NCBI RefSeq assembly: GCF_001422645.1 | Contig: NZ_LMLR01000014.1 | Coordinates: 62,001-126,000, forward strand | Length of the DNA stretch: 64,000 nt | DNA from: Arthrobacter sp. Leaf69 | GTDB lineage: Bacteria > Actinomycetota > Actinomycetes > Actinomycetales > Micrococcaceae | Direction: 5' to 3' | In this document: one piece after another, positions 7,771-15,940 of the stretch | How the letters are laid out: each line of letters begins with the position of its first letter | How positions within the stretch are numbered: the stretch's first letter is position 1 | Notes under the pieces: model-generated | Seen by the model: only the letters and a program-made list of their open reading frames with translations | Databases searched by the model: none | Told to the model about the DNA's origin: nothing | Program-made: the position numbers and the translations under genes

Positions 7771-9462
7771 TTACGCCTCCAGGACCACCGGGATGATCAT
7801 GGGCTTGCGGCGGAGCTTGCGGTTGACCCAGGTGCCCACCACGCGGCGGACAACCTGCTGCAGCTGGTGTGTGGTGTGGTCCGTGCGGTTGAGCACGGCT
7901 TCTTCCAGGGCTGCGTTGATCTTGGGGATGATCTCGTCGAAGACGGAGTCGTCCTCCGCCACGCCGCGCGCGTGGATCTCGGGGCCGGAAACCACCTTGC
8001 CGGTGGCGCGGTGGATCACGGTGATGATGGAGATGAAGCCTTCGTCGCCGAGCGTCTGGCGGTCCTTCAGGTCCGCTTCCGTGACTTCGCCGACGCTGGA
8101 GCCGTCGACGTAGACAAAGCCGACTTCCACCTGGCCGACGATGTCGGCCTGGTGGTCCCGAAGGTCGATGACGGTGCCGTTGTCCGCGAGCAGGATGCTT
8201 TCCTCGGGGACGCCGGAGTCCAGGGCGATCTTGCCGTTGGCGATCAGGTGGCGGGTTTCCCCGTGCACCGGCATCGCGTTGAGCGGCTCCAGGATGTTGT
8301 AGCAGTACAGCAGCTCGCCGGCGGCGGCGTGGCCGGAGACGTGCACCTTGGCGTTGCCCTTGTGGATGACGTCGGCGCCGAGTTTGAGCAGGCCGTTGAT
8401 GATGCGGAAGACGGCGTTCTCGTTGCCCGGGATCAGGCTGGAGGCGAGGATGACGGTGTCGCCCGGGCCGACGACGACGCGGTGGTCGCCGTTGGCCATG
8501 CGGGACAGGGCCGCCATCGGCTCCCCCTGGGAACCGGTGGACATCAGGACCACGCGGTTGTCCGGCAGGTTGTCGATGTTCTTGATGTCGACGAGGATGC
8601 CCGGAGGCACGTCAAGGTAGCCGAGCTTTTCCGCGATGGCCATGTTGCGGACCATCGAGCGGCCAACGAAGGCCACCTTGCGGTTGTGGTTGGCGGCGGC
8701 GTCGAGGACCTGCTGGACACGGTGCACGTGCGAGGAGAAGGACGCGACGATCAGGCGCTTGGAGGCCTGGCCGAAGAGCCGGTCCAGGGTGGGCCCGATC
8801 TCTTTCTCGGCGGTGGTGAAGCCCGGCACGTCGGCATTCGTGGAGTCCGACATGAACAGGTCGACGCCTTCTTCACCGAGCTTGGAGAAGTGGCGGAGGT
8901 CGGTGATCCGGCCGTCCAGCGGCAACTGGTCCATCTTGAAGTCGCCGGTGTGCAGAACCGTGCCGCCGGAGGTGCGGAGGAAGACGGCGAGGGCGTCGGG
9001 GATGGAGTGGTTGACGGCCACGAATTCGCACTCGAACGGACCGAACTTCTGCACCTGCCCCTCGGTGACGGTCTGGGTGACCGGCTTGATCCGGTGTTCC
9101 TGCAGCTTCGCCTCGATGAGGGCCAGCGTCAGCCGGGAGCCCACCAGGGGAATGTCGGCGCGCAGGCGCAACAGGTACGGAACGGCACCGATGTGGTCCT
9201 CATGGCCGTGGGTCAGGACGACGGCGACGATGTCATCCATGCGGTTCTCGATGTAGGAGAAATCGGGCAGGATGAGGTCGACGCCGGGCTGGGTCTCTTC
9301 CGGGAAGAGGACGCCGCAGTCGACAATGAGCAGCTTGCCGTCGATTTCGAAGACGGTCATGTTCCGGCCGATCTCCCCGAGGCCGCCGAGCGGAACGATC
9401 CGCAGGGTGTCCTTGAGCAGTTTCGGCGGCGTGACAAGGCCGGGAAGGGCGGTTTGGGTCAT
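7771..9462 (-). CDS. rnj: Ribonuclease J
   Basis: Metallo-beta-lactamase/beta-CASP ribonuclease with 5'-3' exo- and endonuclease activity, central to mRNA turnover and rRNA maturation. The 563-residue protein has the zinc motif HGHEDH at residues 85-90, further metal ligands in GTVLHTGDFKMD, the beta-CASP segment LIVASFSSHVHRVQQV, and the HVSGHA motif. Length is normal. The ATG at 9462 has GGAAAG about 9 nt upstream. dapA lies 61 bp upstream in the same direction, the dapA-rnj pair conserved in actinobacteria. A strong terminator follows. Confidence 0.96.
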   Translation of the reverse strand: MTQTALPGLVTPPKLLKDTLRIVPLGGLGEIGRNMTVFEIDGKLLIVDCGVLFPEETQPGVDLILPDFSYIENRMDDIVAVVLTHGHEDHIGAVPYLLRLRADIPLVGSRLTLALIEAKLQEHRIKPVTQTVTEGQVQKFGPFECEFVAVNHSIPDALAVFLRTSGGTVLHTGDFKMDQLPLDGRITDLRHFSKLGEEGVDLFMSDSTNADVPGFTTAEKEIGPTLDRLFGQASKRLIVASFSSHVHRVQQVLDAAANHNRKVAFVGRSMVRNMAIAEKLGYLDVPPGILVDIKNIDNLPDNRVVLMSTGSQGEPMAALSRMANGDHRVVVGPGDTVILASSLIPGNENAVFRIINGLLKLGADVIHKGNAKVHVSGHAAAGELLYCYNILEPLNAMPVHGETRHLIANGKIALDSGVPEESILLADNGTVIDLRDHQADIVGQVEVGFVYVDGSSVGEVTEADLKDRQTLGDEGFISIITVIHRATGKVVSGPEIHARGVAEDDSVFDEIIPKINAALEEAVLNRTDHTTHQLQQVVRRVVGTWVNRKLRRKPMIIPVVLEA

Positions 9463-9523
9463 AATGCACTACTTTCCAGGCGGTTGCCGGCCTGGCCTTT
9501 ACTCATCAGGATCAAACCCCTGA

Positions 9524-10432
9524 TCAGGAAAAGACCATTCCGGCTTCCGCCAAGTCCTCGCGGATGGTTTCGATCTCAGCTTCGTCCGGCTCCACGAGGG
9601 GCAAACGGACAACCGAGTTGGGCAGGACTCCCTGCCACTTAAGAACTTGCTTCGCAGCAACAGCACCCTGGATATGGGTCATCACTGCACGGACCACGGG
9701 GTCCAGTTCGAAATGTATGGTGCGGGCGGCGGCGAAGTCGCCCGCAAGTGCGGCGTCGATCATGGCGCGGAACTGCCGCGTCGCGACGTGCGCGGAGACG
9801 CTCACGAGTCCGGCGGCGCCGGCTGCCATCCACGGCAGGGTCAGCCCGTCGTCGCCGGAATAGACATCGAGGTCAGTGTTGGCGAGCACCCGGGTCACGG
9901 CGGCGAAGTCGGCCTTCGCGTCCTTGAGCGCCACAATGTTCCGGTGCTCCGCGAGCCGGATCATGGTTTCGGGCAGGATCGGGACGCAGGCGCGGCCGGG
10001 GATGTCATAGACCATCACGGGAAGATCGGCGGCGTCGGCGACGGCTTCGATGTGGGCCTGGATCCCGGCCTGGCTGGGCTTGTTGTAGTACGGGGTGACG
10101 ATCAACTGGCCGTGGGCCCCGGCTTTGGCGGCACGCTTGGCCATCTCGATCGAGTGCGAGGTGTGGTTGGTGCCCGTTCCGGCGATCACCTTGGCGCGGT
10201 CCCCCACTGCCTCCACGACGACGCGGAAGAGCTTTTCCTTCTCATCGTCTTCCAGCGTGGAGGTTTCCCCGGTAGTGCCGGAAATCACGAGGGCGTCATG
10301 GCCGTCGTCGACGAGCTTGGTGGCCAGCTCCGCGTTCTGCTGGTAATCGACCTCACCGTCGGACGTGAAAGGCGTGACCATGGCGGTCACGAGGGATCCG
10401 AACGTGAAAGAGCGAGTGCGAGAGTCAGCCAT
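9524..10432 (-). CDS. dapA: 4-hydroxy-tetrahydrodipicolinate synthase
   Basis: Condenses pyruvate with aspartate semialdehyde, the first committed step to lysine and diaminopimelate for the cell wall. The 302-residue protein carries the family hallmarks: SGTTGETSTL (GTTGE at 52-56), YYNKP at 115-119, YDIPGRA from Tyr142, and the Schiff-base lysine Lys170 in IVALKDAK. The start ATG follows a TAACGT hexamer by 7 nt, with no Shine-Dalgarno, suggesting a leaderless mRNA. It works with dapB (13559-14317) in the same pathway, but the two are separated by three unrelated genes. Confidence 0.97.
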   Translation of the reverse strand: MADSRTRSFTFGSLVTAMVTPFTSDGEVDYQQNAELATKLVDDGHDALVISGTTGETSTLEDDEKEKLFRVVVEAVGDRAKVIAGTGTNHTSHSIEMAKRAAKAGAHGQLIVTPYYNKPSQAGIQAHIEAVADAADLPVMVYDIPGRACVPILPETMIRLAEHRNIVALKDAKADFAAVTRVLANTDLDVYSGDDGLTLPWMAAGAAGLVSVSAHVATRQFRAMIDAALAGDFAAARTIHFELDPVVRAVMTHIQGAVAAKQVLKWQGVLPNSVVRLPLVEPDEAEIETIREDLAEAGMVFS

Positions 10433-10549
10433 ATGAAAAACGTTACCCTGTCCCCGGCGTGATCGGACAATGACGGCGACGTGATGAAGATCAATCCCGG
10501 ACCGGATCCTCAGCCGGAGGCCGGCCGGCGGAGTGCGGGCCCGGGCGAC

Positions 10550-11311
10550 TCATGCCTGGCGTTCGTCGGCGTATCGGCCAAGGACGTCGTGCTGCAGGGT
10601 CGCGGTCAGCACCTCGGTCCCCGTCCCGGCGGCCTGCCGGATCACGCGCCCGTCAGGTCCCCAAAATCCGCTCCCGCCGGCCGAGGGCCCGAGTTCAGTG
10701 GTGCCGCCGAGGTTGGCCAGCACTCCGTACATCCGGTTGTCCATGGCGCGCGCGCCGAGGTGCAGGGCCAGCCTATGGTCCTCACCGGCGGTGTAGAGGG
10801 CCGAGACGGCATAGATGTCGGCGCCTGCCGCCGCACCCTCGCCGGCATGTTCCGGGCGGGAGGCGTCCCGGCAGATGGCCAGGGCAATCTTCCAGCCGTC
10901 GACGCCCAGGATGATCGTGCGGTCCCCGGGCCGGAAGGCGTGCCGCTCCGCGCCATGGAGCCAGACTTTGAAGCAGGCCTGCAGTTCTCCGGTCGGGTGC
11001 AGGGCGAGCGAGGCCAGGCGGGGCGTGCCGTCAGCTTCGCGGAACGGGGCCCCGACGACCACGGTGATCCCGGTCCGCCGGCAGATTTCGCGCAGGCCGT
11101 CGAGCCGGGGGTCCGCCGCACTCACCCACCGCTCCGGGTCCGCCAGCGCTTCCAGCCCGTAGCCGGTCAGGGAGAGCTCAGGGAACACCACCAGCCGGGC
11201 GCCGTGGCCGTCCGCGTCTTCGATGAGGCGGATGTGCTCCAGGACGTTGGCGGGAATGCCGCCCTCGAGAGCCGTGTACTGAATGGCGGAAAGCGTCAGT
11301 GCGGTAGTCAC
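10550..11311 (-). CDS. Carbon-nitrogen hydrolase (nitrilase superfamily)
   Basis: Cytoplasmic amidohydrolase of 253 residues. The catalytic triad of the superfamily is visible: Glu45 in VVFPELSLTGY, Lys115 in CFKVWLHG and Cys147 in ALAICRDASRPE. Substrates in this superfamily include nitriles, omega-amides and carbamoyl compounds; the substrate here cannot be told. The start is GTG at 11311, preceded by TAGGAT and 6 nt, the same layout as the leaderless aminotransferase at 45591 (TAGGATGGCAG shared). It lies 20 bp downstream of the SOS-box gene and could also be reached by readthrough from it. Confidence 0.85.
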   Translation of the reverse strand: MTTALTLSAIQYTALEGGIPANVLEHIRLIEDADGHGARLVVFPELSLTGYGLEALADPERWVSAADPRLDGLREICRRTGITVVVGAPFREADGTPRLASLALHPTGELQACFKVWLHGAERHAFRPGDRTIILGVDGWKIALAICRDASRPEHAGEGAAAGADIYAVSALYTAGEDHRLALHLGARAMDNRMYGVLANLGGTTELGPSAGGSGFWGPDGRVIRQAAGTGTEVLTATLQHDVLGRYADERQA

Positions 11312-11317
11312 CCTGCC

Positions 11318-11323
11318 ATCCTA
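11318..11323 (-). promoter_or_regulatory. Putative -10 element of leaderless nitrilase-family gene
   Basis: TAGGAT on the minus strand lies exactly 6 nt before the GTG start at 11311, so transcription would begin at the start codon. No clear -35 is seen. Confidence 0.45.
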
Positions 11324-11331
11324 GACGCGGC

Positions 11332-11691
11332 CTACGTGGCCGGCGCGGCGCCGCCGGAAGGTGCGGCACAGTAGCGGCTCACGGCATGCTCCCGCAGGCC
11401 CTCGGCCCACGCCGCGAGCCGCTGGGCAGCCCGCACGTAGTGGAACAGTTCGCCGGGAGTGAGCGCATCGAGTTCGGTCTCGGCCAGCCGGCGGGCAAGT
11501 TCGGCGCCCGGCGCCTGCGCCGACAGGACCGTCCCCTCTTCGCGCCACTGGACGTCCTCCGCCGGCTCGCCGGCGACGAGTTGCCGGAAGAGGAAGTCCA
11601 CGACGCCGGGACTCATCGCCTTGAGCACACCGGGGGTTTCGTCCGGCCGCCGTGCATCCAAGGGCTGTGCGGGTTCTGGTGGGTTGTTCAT
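11332..11691 (-). CDS. Small protein resembling the DUF222 N-terminus, SOS-box controlled
   Basis: Protein of 119 residues beginning MNNPPEPAQPLDARRPDE. The C-terminal half, with ETELDALTPGELFHYVRAAQ followed by RLAAWAEGLREHAVSRY, resembles the helical N-terminal part of DUF222 proteins, the domain that precedes HNH nucleases of the mycobacterial REP13E12 family. No HNH motif is present, so it is either a free-standing module or a remnant. The open frame continues 49 codons upstream, but the ATG at 11691 lies 6 nt after a -10 hexamer, so I take it as the leaderless start. A near-perfect LexA box sits in its promoter. The function is unknown; similarity is by eye. Confidence 0.65.
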   Translation of the reverse strand: MNNPPEPAQPLDARRPDETPGVLKAMSPGVVDFLFRQLVAGEPAEDVQWREEGTVLSAQAPGAELARRLAETELDALTPGELFHYVRAAQRLAAWAEGLREHAVSRYCAAPSGGAAPAT

Positions 11692-11697
11692 GACGAC

Positions 11698-11726
11698 ATA
11701 GTATTCGAACATATATTCGAACACAA
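11698..11726 (-). promoter_or_regulatory. Promoter with SOS box between -35 and -10
   Basis: On the minus strand: -35 TTGTGT (11721-11726), a 17-bp spacer (11704-11720), -10 TACTAT (11698-11703), then 6 nt to the ATG at 11691. The spacer contains TCGAATATATGTTCGA (11705-11720), matching 11 of 12 defined positions of the actinobacterial LexA operator. LexA bound here would block RNA polymerase directly. The mRNA is predicted to start at or within a base of the AUG. Confidence 0.8.
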
Positions 11727-11807
11727 GGACCTGTGCAGCTCCTGTGAACACCGCCGGATCTGTTCCTGACCGCAGCCCGCCGGCGCGTCTCATGAGACGA
11801 TCGGACG

Positions 11808-13043
11808 ATGACGTCGCGCGGAACAGCCTCCACTTCACGGCCCGCAGCAGGCAAGCTCGCTGGAACGCGGTTGTCCGGCATCGACGCCGCCCGCGGCCTG
11901 GCCCTCCTGGGCATGATGGCCACGCACGTCTTCCCGACTTTCGAGTCCAACGCCCACCTCACCCCCACGTGGACGGGACTCGTGTTTTCCGGTCGCGCCT
12001 CCGCCCTGTTCGCCGTCCTCGCGGGAGTCGGGCTGGCCCTGTCAACCGGCAAGCAGCAACCGCTCCACGGCCCCGCCCTGTGGGCGGCCCGCCGGGGCGT
12101 CGCGCTCCGGGCCCTGGTGATCGGCGCCGTCGGGCTCTCCCTTGGCGGGCTCGAGGTGAACATCGCCATCATCCTGGTCCACTACGCCGTGCTGTTCCTG
12201 TGCGTGCTGCCGTTCCTCGGGCTGGACGTCAAACACCTTCTGGTGCTGGCCGCCGGCTGGGTGCTGGTCAGCCCGGCTGTCGCCTTCCTGCTGCGGCCTT
12301 GGCTCCTCACCGCCGAGCCGCCCCTGCAGCTGGGTCACAACCCCCTGCGGGAGGACCTGTCCACGCCGGCCGTCCTGCTCGGGGACCTCTTCCTGACCGG
12401 CTATTATCCCGTCCTGCAGTGGATTACGTATCTGCTGATCGGCCTGGCGATCGGCCGGCTCGCCCTCACGTCGGCATCGGTCCCGGTCCTGCTGCTGGCG
12501 GTGGGATCCGCGGTGGCGGTCCTTGCCAAGTGGCTTAGCGTCGTGATGATGGAGGACTGGGGCGGCCGGGCGGCGCTGCAGGCCACACTGCTGGATCCCT
12601 CGTACCCGCTGGAGAGCCTCCTGCAGGTCAATCTGGCCGGCGTAGACCAGACCGGTTCGGCCTGGTGGCTCGCCTCCAGCGCCCCGCACTCGGGAACCAC
12701 GCTGGACCTGCTGCACACCTCGGGGGTGGCGGCCGCCGTCGTCGGAGTCTTTCTTCTGGTGGGCCGGCTGGTGCAGCGGCCCGGGCTGGACGTGCTGCTC
12801 CCGCTGCGCGGTGCCGGTGCCATGACCTTGAGCTTCTACACGGCGCACCTGTGCGTGATGGCCTCGCTCTACGGCCGGCCGTTGCCGTCCGGATGGACAG
12901 TTGAGGGCGTCTACTGGGGACAGGCCGTGTCGATCCTGGTCTTGGGCGGCATCTTCGCGGCCCTGTCATGGCGGGGTCCGCTGGAGTGGGTGGCGCATGC
13001 GGCCAACCAGCTGGGCCGCTTCCAGCCGGCCCGCGTCCGGTAA
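11808..13043 (+). CDS. Acyltransferase-like multipass membrane protein (DUF1624/DUF418 type)
   Basis: Polytopic membrane protein of 411 residues with about ten hydrophobic segments. The start of the membrane domain, RLSGIDAARGLALLGMMATHVFPTF, has the D-X-x-RG-L-A-L-x-G-x-x-x-x-H pattern of the heparan-alpha-glucosaminide acetyltransferase-like (DUF1624) and DUF418 families; MTLSFYTAHLCVMASL near the C-terminus is likewise typical. Such proteins may transfer acyl groups to envelope sugars, but few are characterised. No RBS is visible at the ATG. It stands alone between the divergent SOS-box gene and the convergent gene at 13071. Confidence 0.75.
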   Translation: MTSRGTASTSRPAAGKLAGTRLSGIDAARGLALLGMMATHVFPTFESNAHLTPTWTGLVFSGRASALFAVLAGVGLALSTGKQQPLHGPALWAARRGVALRALVIGAVGLSLGGLEVNIAIILVHYAVLFLCVLPFLGLDVKHLLVLAAGWVLVSPAVAFLLRPWLLTAEPPLQLGHNPLREDLSTPAVLLGDLFLTGYYPVLQWITYLLIGLAIGRLALTSASVPVLLLAVGSAVAVLAKWLSVVMMEDWGGRAALQATLLDPSYPLESLLQVNLAGVDQTGSAWWLASSAPHSGTTLDLLHTSGVAAAVVGVFLLVGRLVQRPGLDVLLPLRGAGAMTLSFYTAHLCVMASLYGRPLPSGWTVEGVYWGQAVSILVLGGIFAALSWRGPLEWVAHAANQLGRFQPARVR

Positions 13044-13070
13044 CTGCCCCGGAGTCGCCCCGGAAACGGC

Positions 13071-13553
13071 TCAGGCCTGGCGGGATCCCGTGCGGTACAG
13101 CCGGACGGCGTCGCGCATCGCGGCGCGCGCCCGCTTGCGGTCGCCCGCGGCGTCGTAGGCGCAGCTGAGCCGGAACCAGGAGCGCCAGTCCTCCGGCGCG
13201 GCTTCCGTTTCGGCACGGTACTTCTCGAATTCGAGGTCGGCAGCCTCGCGGACGATCCGCCCCGCAGGCGTGCGCGGCAGCGTGTCTTCCGGCAGCCCGC
13301 CCTCGGCTTCGAGGATTTTCGCCAGTCGTTCCGTCCGGGCGCCGAAAAGCAGCTCGCGGACAAGGGCCCAGGCCCCGATCACCGGGAGGAGCAGATACGC
13401 CATACCGATGGCCTTCGCCACGGGATTGGGGTCCGTCATCAGGAGCACCGCGCGCTGGAAAGACACCACGAGGTAGAAAACCAGAAGGAGCGTGACGGCG
13501 CCGACCCAGATCTTGGTGCGGTTGGCTTTGAACGCGGTCAGGACATTGGCCAA
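13071..13553 (-). CDS. Conserved membrane protein with TPR-like tail, downstream of dapB
   Basis: Protein of 160 residues with two membrane segments (about 17-40 and 50-65) and a soluble C-terminal half ending in a TPR-like helix pair (DWRSWFRLSCAYDAAGDRKRARAAMRDAVRLY). It begins 5 bp after dapB on the same strand, so it is almost certainly co-transcribed. A comparable small membrane protein accompanies dapB in mycobacteria. No function is known. Confidence 0.8.
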   Translation of the reverse strand: MANVLTAFKANRTKIWVGAVTLLLVFYLVVSFQRAVLLMTDPNPVAKAIGMAYLLLPVIGAWALVRELLFGARTERLAKILEAEGGLPEDTLPRTPAGRIVREAADLEFEKYRAETEAAPEDWRSWFRLSCAYDAAGDRKRARAAMRDAVRLYRTGSRQA

Positions 13554-13558
13554 GGCGC

Positions 13559-14317
13559 TCAGACCCCCAGGTCCAGGTAGCCGTCCAGCCCGACAGTGAG
13601 GCCCGGGTTCGCCGCAACGCTGCGCACACCCAGCAGCACGCCGGGCATAAAGGAGGCGCGGTCGAAGGAGTCGTGCCGGAAGGTCAGCTGCTCCCCCGGC
13701 CCGCCCAGCAGGACTTCCTGGTGGGCTACGAGTCCGCGCAGCCGGACGCTGTGGACGCGGACGCCGTCGACGTCGCAGCCGCGCGCGCCAGGGCGCTCGC
13801 TGGTGGTGGCGTCGGGGCTGGCGGGGAGGCCGGCGGCCGCGCGCTCGGCGGAGATCAGCTGCGCGGTCCGCACAGCCGTTCCGGACGGGGCGTCCACCTT
13901 GTCCGGGTGGTGCAGTTCGACGATTTCGACCGATTCGAAGTAGCGCGCGGCCTTGGCCGCGAAAGCGGAGGCGAGGACCGAACCCAGGGCGAAGTTCGGC
14001 GCGATCAGGACTCCCGCGCCGGGATGGCCGGCGAGGAGTTCCTCGAGCCGGCGCAGCCTCTCCGCGTCCCAGCCGGTGGTCCCCACAACGGCATGCATGC
14101 CGTGTTCGACGGCGAAGCGGACGTTCGCTTCGGTGCTTTCGGGGACCGTCAGGTCCACCACGATCCGGGCGCCGGCGTCGACGAGCGTGTCCAGGGAATC
14201 GTTCCGGCCCAGCGCGGCGACAAGCTTCAGGTCCGCGGCGGCCTCGACGGCCTGCACCGCCTCGGCGCCCATGCGCCCGTTCGCGCCCAGCACGGCGACT
14301 GCGAGTTGTTCGGTCAT
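13559..14317 (-). CDS. dapB: 4-hydroxy-tetrahydrodipicolinate reductase
   Basis: Reduces the DapA product with NAD(P)H in the lysine/diaminopimelate pathway. The 252-residue protein has the Rossmann motif VAVLGANGRMG at residues 7-17, VGTTGW near 80, and the catalytic EIVELHHPDKVDAPSGTA segment containing the His-His and Lys residues used for substrate binding and proton transfer. Length and order are normal. The downstream gene at 13071 follows closely; upstream is a 105-bp gap to moaE with no clear terminator. Confidence 0.97.
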   Translation of the reverse strand: MTEQLAVAVLGANGRMGAEAVQAVEAAADLKLVAALGRNDSLDTLVDAGARIVVDLTVPESTEANVRFAVEHGMHAVVGTTGWDAERLRRLEELLAGHPGAGVLIAPNFALGSVLASAFAAKAARYFESVEIVELHHPDKVDAPSGTAVRTAQLISAERAAAGLPASPDATTSERPGARGCDVDGVRVHSVRLRGLVAHQEVLLGGPGEQLTFRHDSFDRASFMPGVLLGVRSVAANPGLTVGLDGYLDLGV

Positions 14318-14422
14318 GCCATCAACCCTACCGCCGGGGCGGGTGCCGCCTTGAACCGGCGGCCGCGCATGACAGGCCCTAACAGGCCCGCACCGCGGCG
14401 CTGACGCCTTGATGCGAGAGGA

Positions 14423-14938
14423 CTATTCCCCCGCACCGACCCACTCGACCGTGCCGTCGGTGAAGAACTGTTCTTTCCAGATGGGAACCTGCGCCTTGAT
14501 CCGGTCCACCAGTTCCGAGCAGACCGCGAAGGCCTGGCCGCGGTGCGCGGCGGATACGGCGCAGACCAGGGCGGGGTCGCCGATCTCCAGCATCCCGATC
14601 CGGTGGGCCGCCCAGATCCGCACCGGCTGTGCCGTGCCGCTGCCGGTCCCGCCGGGTTCTCCGGATTCGCTGCCGGTGACACCGCCGGCGGCCTGTTCGG
14701 CGACGAGTTGCGCGACGACGTCGGCCATCACCTGGTGCGCTGTCGGGTGCGCGCTGTAGCTGAGCCGCCGGACAGGTTTGCCGCCGTCGTGGTTCCGGAC
14801 CACGCCGCTGAAGCTGACCACCGCGCCCGCGGTGTCGGATTCGACGGCGGCGATGGCCTGGTCCACGGAGATGGGCTCGGCGCTCAGTACCGCGTTCACC
14901 ACGACAAAGTCCGGTTCAAAGGTTGATTCAGTGGCCAT
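14423..14938 (-). CDS. moaE: Molybdopterin synthase catalytic subunit MoaE
   Basis: Transfers sulfur from the MoaD thiocarboxylate to cyclic pyranopterin monophosphate to make molybdopterin. The 171-residue protein has FSGVVRNHDGGKPVRRLSY, AHRIGMLEIGDPALVCAVSA, HRGQAF and the conserved VPIWKEQFFTDG with the active-site lysine. A Gly/Ser-rich insertion of about 20 residues (near 85-105) sits in a loop and is longer than in typical MoaE. It is last in the moeA-moaC-mog-moaE run and overlaps mog by 11 bp. Its partner MoaD is encoded 5.3 kb away at 20262. Confidence 0.95.
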   Translation of the reverse strand: MATESTFEPDFVVVNAVLSAEPISVDQAIAAVESDTAGAVVSFSGVVRNHDGGKPVRRLSYSAHPTAHQVMADVVAQLVAEQAAGGVTGSESGEPGGTGSGTAQPVRIWAAHRIGMLEIGDPALVCAVSAAHRGQAFAVCSELVDRIKAQVPIWKEQFFTDGTVEWVGAGE

Positions 14939-15440
14939 GGCTGCCTTCCAGCTGGTCGCACAGGTGTCCGAGGATGGGATCCAGCACGCTGAGGCCGTCC
15001 ATAACGCCCTTGGGGGATCCGGGGAGATTGACGATGAAAGTCTGGCCGGCCGCCCCCGCGTGGCCCCGGCTGAGCATCGCCAGGGGGGTTTTGGCGGTCC
15101 CGGCGCCGCGGATGCCCTCCATGATGCCCGGAATTTCGCGGTCCAGCAGGGGCAACGTCTGTTCCGGGGTGGCGTCGGTGGGGCTGAGGCCGGTGCCGCC
15201 GCTGGTGATGATCACGGCCGGCGCCTGGGTCAGGAGCGCGCGCAGGGCTGCGCCCACCGCCTCGCCGTCGGGGACCACGAGCGCCGGGTAGGGCTCAAAG
15301 CCGTGTTCGGTGAGCCAGTCGATGATGACGGGGCCGGTGAGGTCCTCATAGATCCCGGCCGCGGCCCGGGTGGAGGCGATCACGACGCCGGCCTTCCGCC
15401 CGGTGGCTTCGCCGTGCCGGTGTGGTTCGGGCATGCTCAT
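14928..15440 (-). CDS. mog: MogA/MoaB family molybdenum cofactor protein
   Basis: Adenylates molybdopterin before molybdate insertion by MoeA. The 170-residue protein contains the family signature [17 protein letters not shown] and the product-binding [11 protein letters not shown]. The ATG at 15440 overlaps the moaC stop (ATGA), and the 3' end overlaps moaE by 11 bp, so translation is coupled on both sides. MogA and MoaB are close homologues; the adenylyltransferase role is from the family. Confidence 0.9.
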   Translation of the reverse strand: MSMPEPHRHGEATGRKAGVVIASTRAAAGIYEDLTGPVIIDWLTEHGFEPYPALVVPDGEAVGAALRALLTQAPAVIITSGGTGLSPTDATPEQTLPLLDREIPGIMEGIRGAGTAKTPLAMLSRGHAGAAGQTFIVNLPGSPKGVMDGLSVLDPILGHLCDQLEGSHGH

Positions 15441-15940
15441 ATTGTCCAGTCCCCGCTCTTGCCGCCGCTTTTGGCCAGCACCTTGATGTCGGTCAGCACC
15501 GCGTGTTTGTCCACGGCCTTGATCATGTCGTACACGCTGAGGGCGGCCACGGAGGCCGCGGTCAGCGCTTCCATCTCGACGCCGGTGATGCCGCGGGTCT
15601 TGACGGTGGCGAAGACGGTGACCGTGGTGGTGTCGAGCTCGAAGTCGACGGTGACCTTGGCGATCGGCAGCGGGTGGCACAGCGGGATCAGCTCCGGGGT
15701 TTTCTTCGCGGCCATAATGCCCGCGACTCTGGCGACCGAGAGGGCATCGCCCTTGGGCAACTCCCCCGCGCCGAGGAGGGCCAGGACCTCTGCGGTGCTG
15801 CGGACGGTGGCGGTGGCCGTGGCCTCGCGGGTGCTCTCCGCCTTGTTGGACACGTCCACCATCTGGGCCGTGCCGTCCTGCCGGAGGTGGGTCAGGCGTG
15901 GGGTTCCCGTTGCCGGGTTATCTTCATTCACAGCATCCAT
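15437..15940 (-). CDS. moaC: Cyclic pyranopterin monophosphate synthase MoaC
   Basis: Second step of molybdenum cofactor synthesis, converting the MoaA product to cyclic pyranopterin monophosphate. The 167-residue protein has [48 protein letters not shown] and a C-terminal [11 protein letters not shown], all diagnostic of MoaC, including the catalytic lysines. Its first codons overlap the moeA end by 13 bp. Confidence 0.97.
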   Translation of the reverse strand: MDAVNEDNPATGTPRLTHLRQDGTAQMVDVSNKAESTREATATATVRSTAEVLALLGAGELPKGDALSVARVAGIMAAKKTPELIPLCHPLPIAKVTVDFELDTTTVTVFATVKTRGITGVEMEALTAASVAALSVYDMIKAVDKHAVLTDIKVLAKSGGKSGDWTI

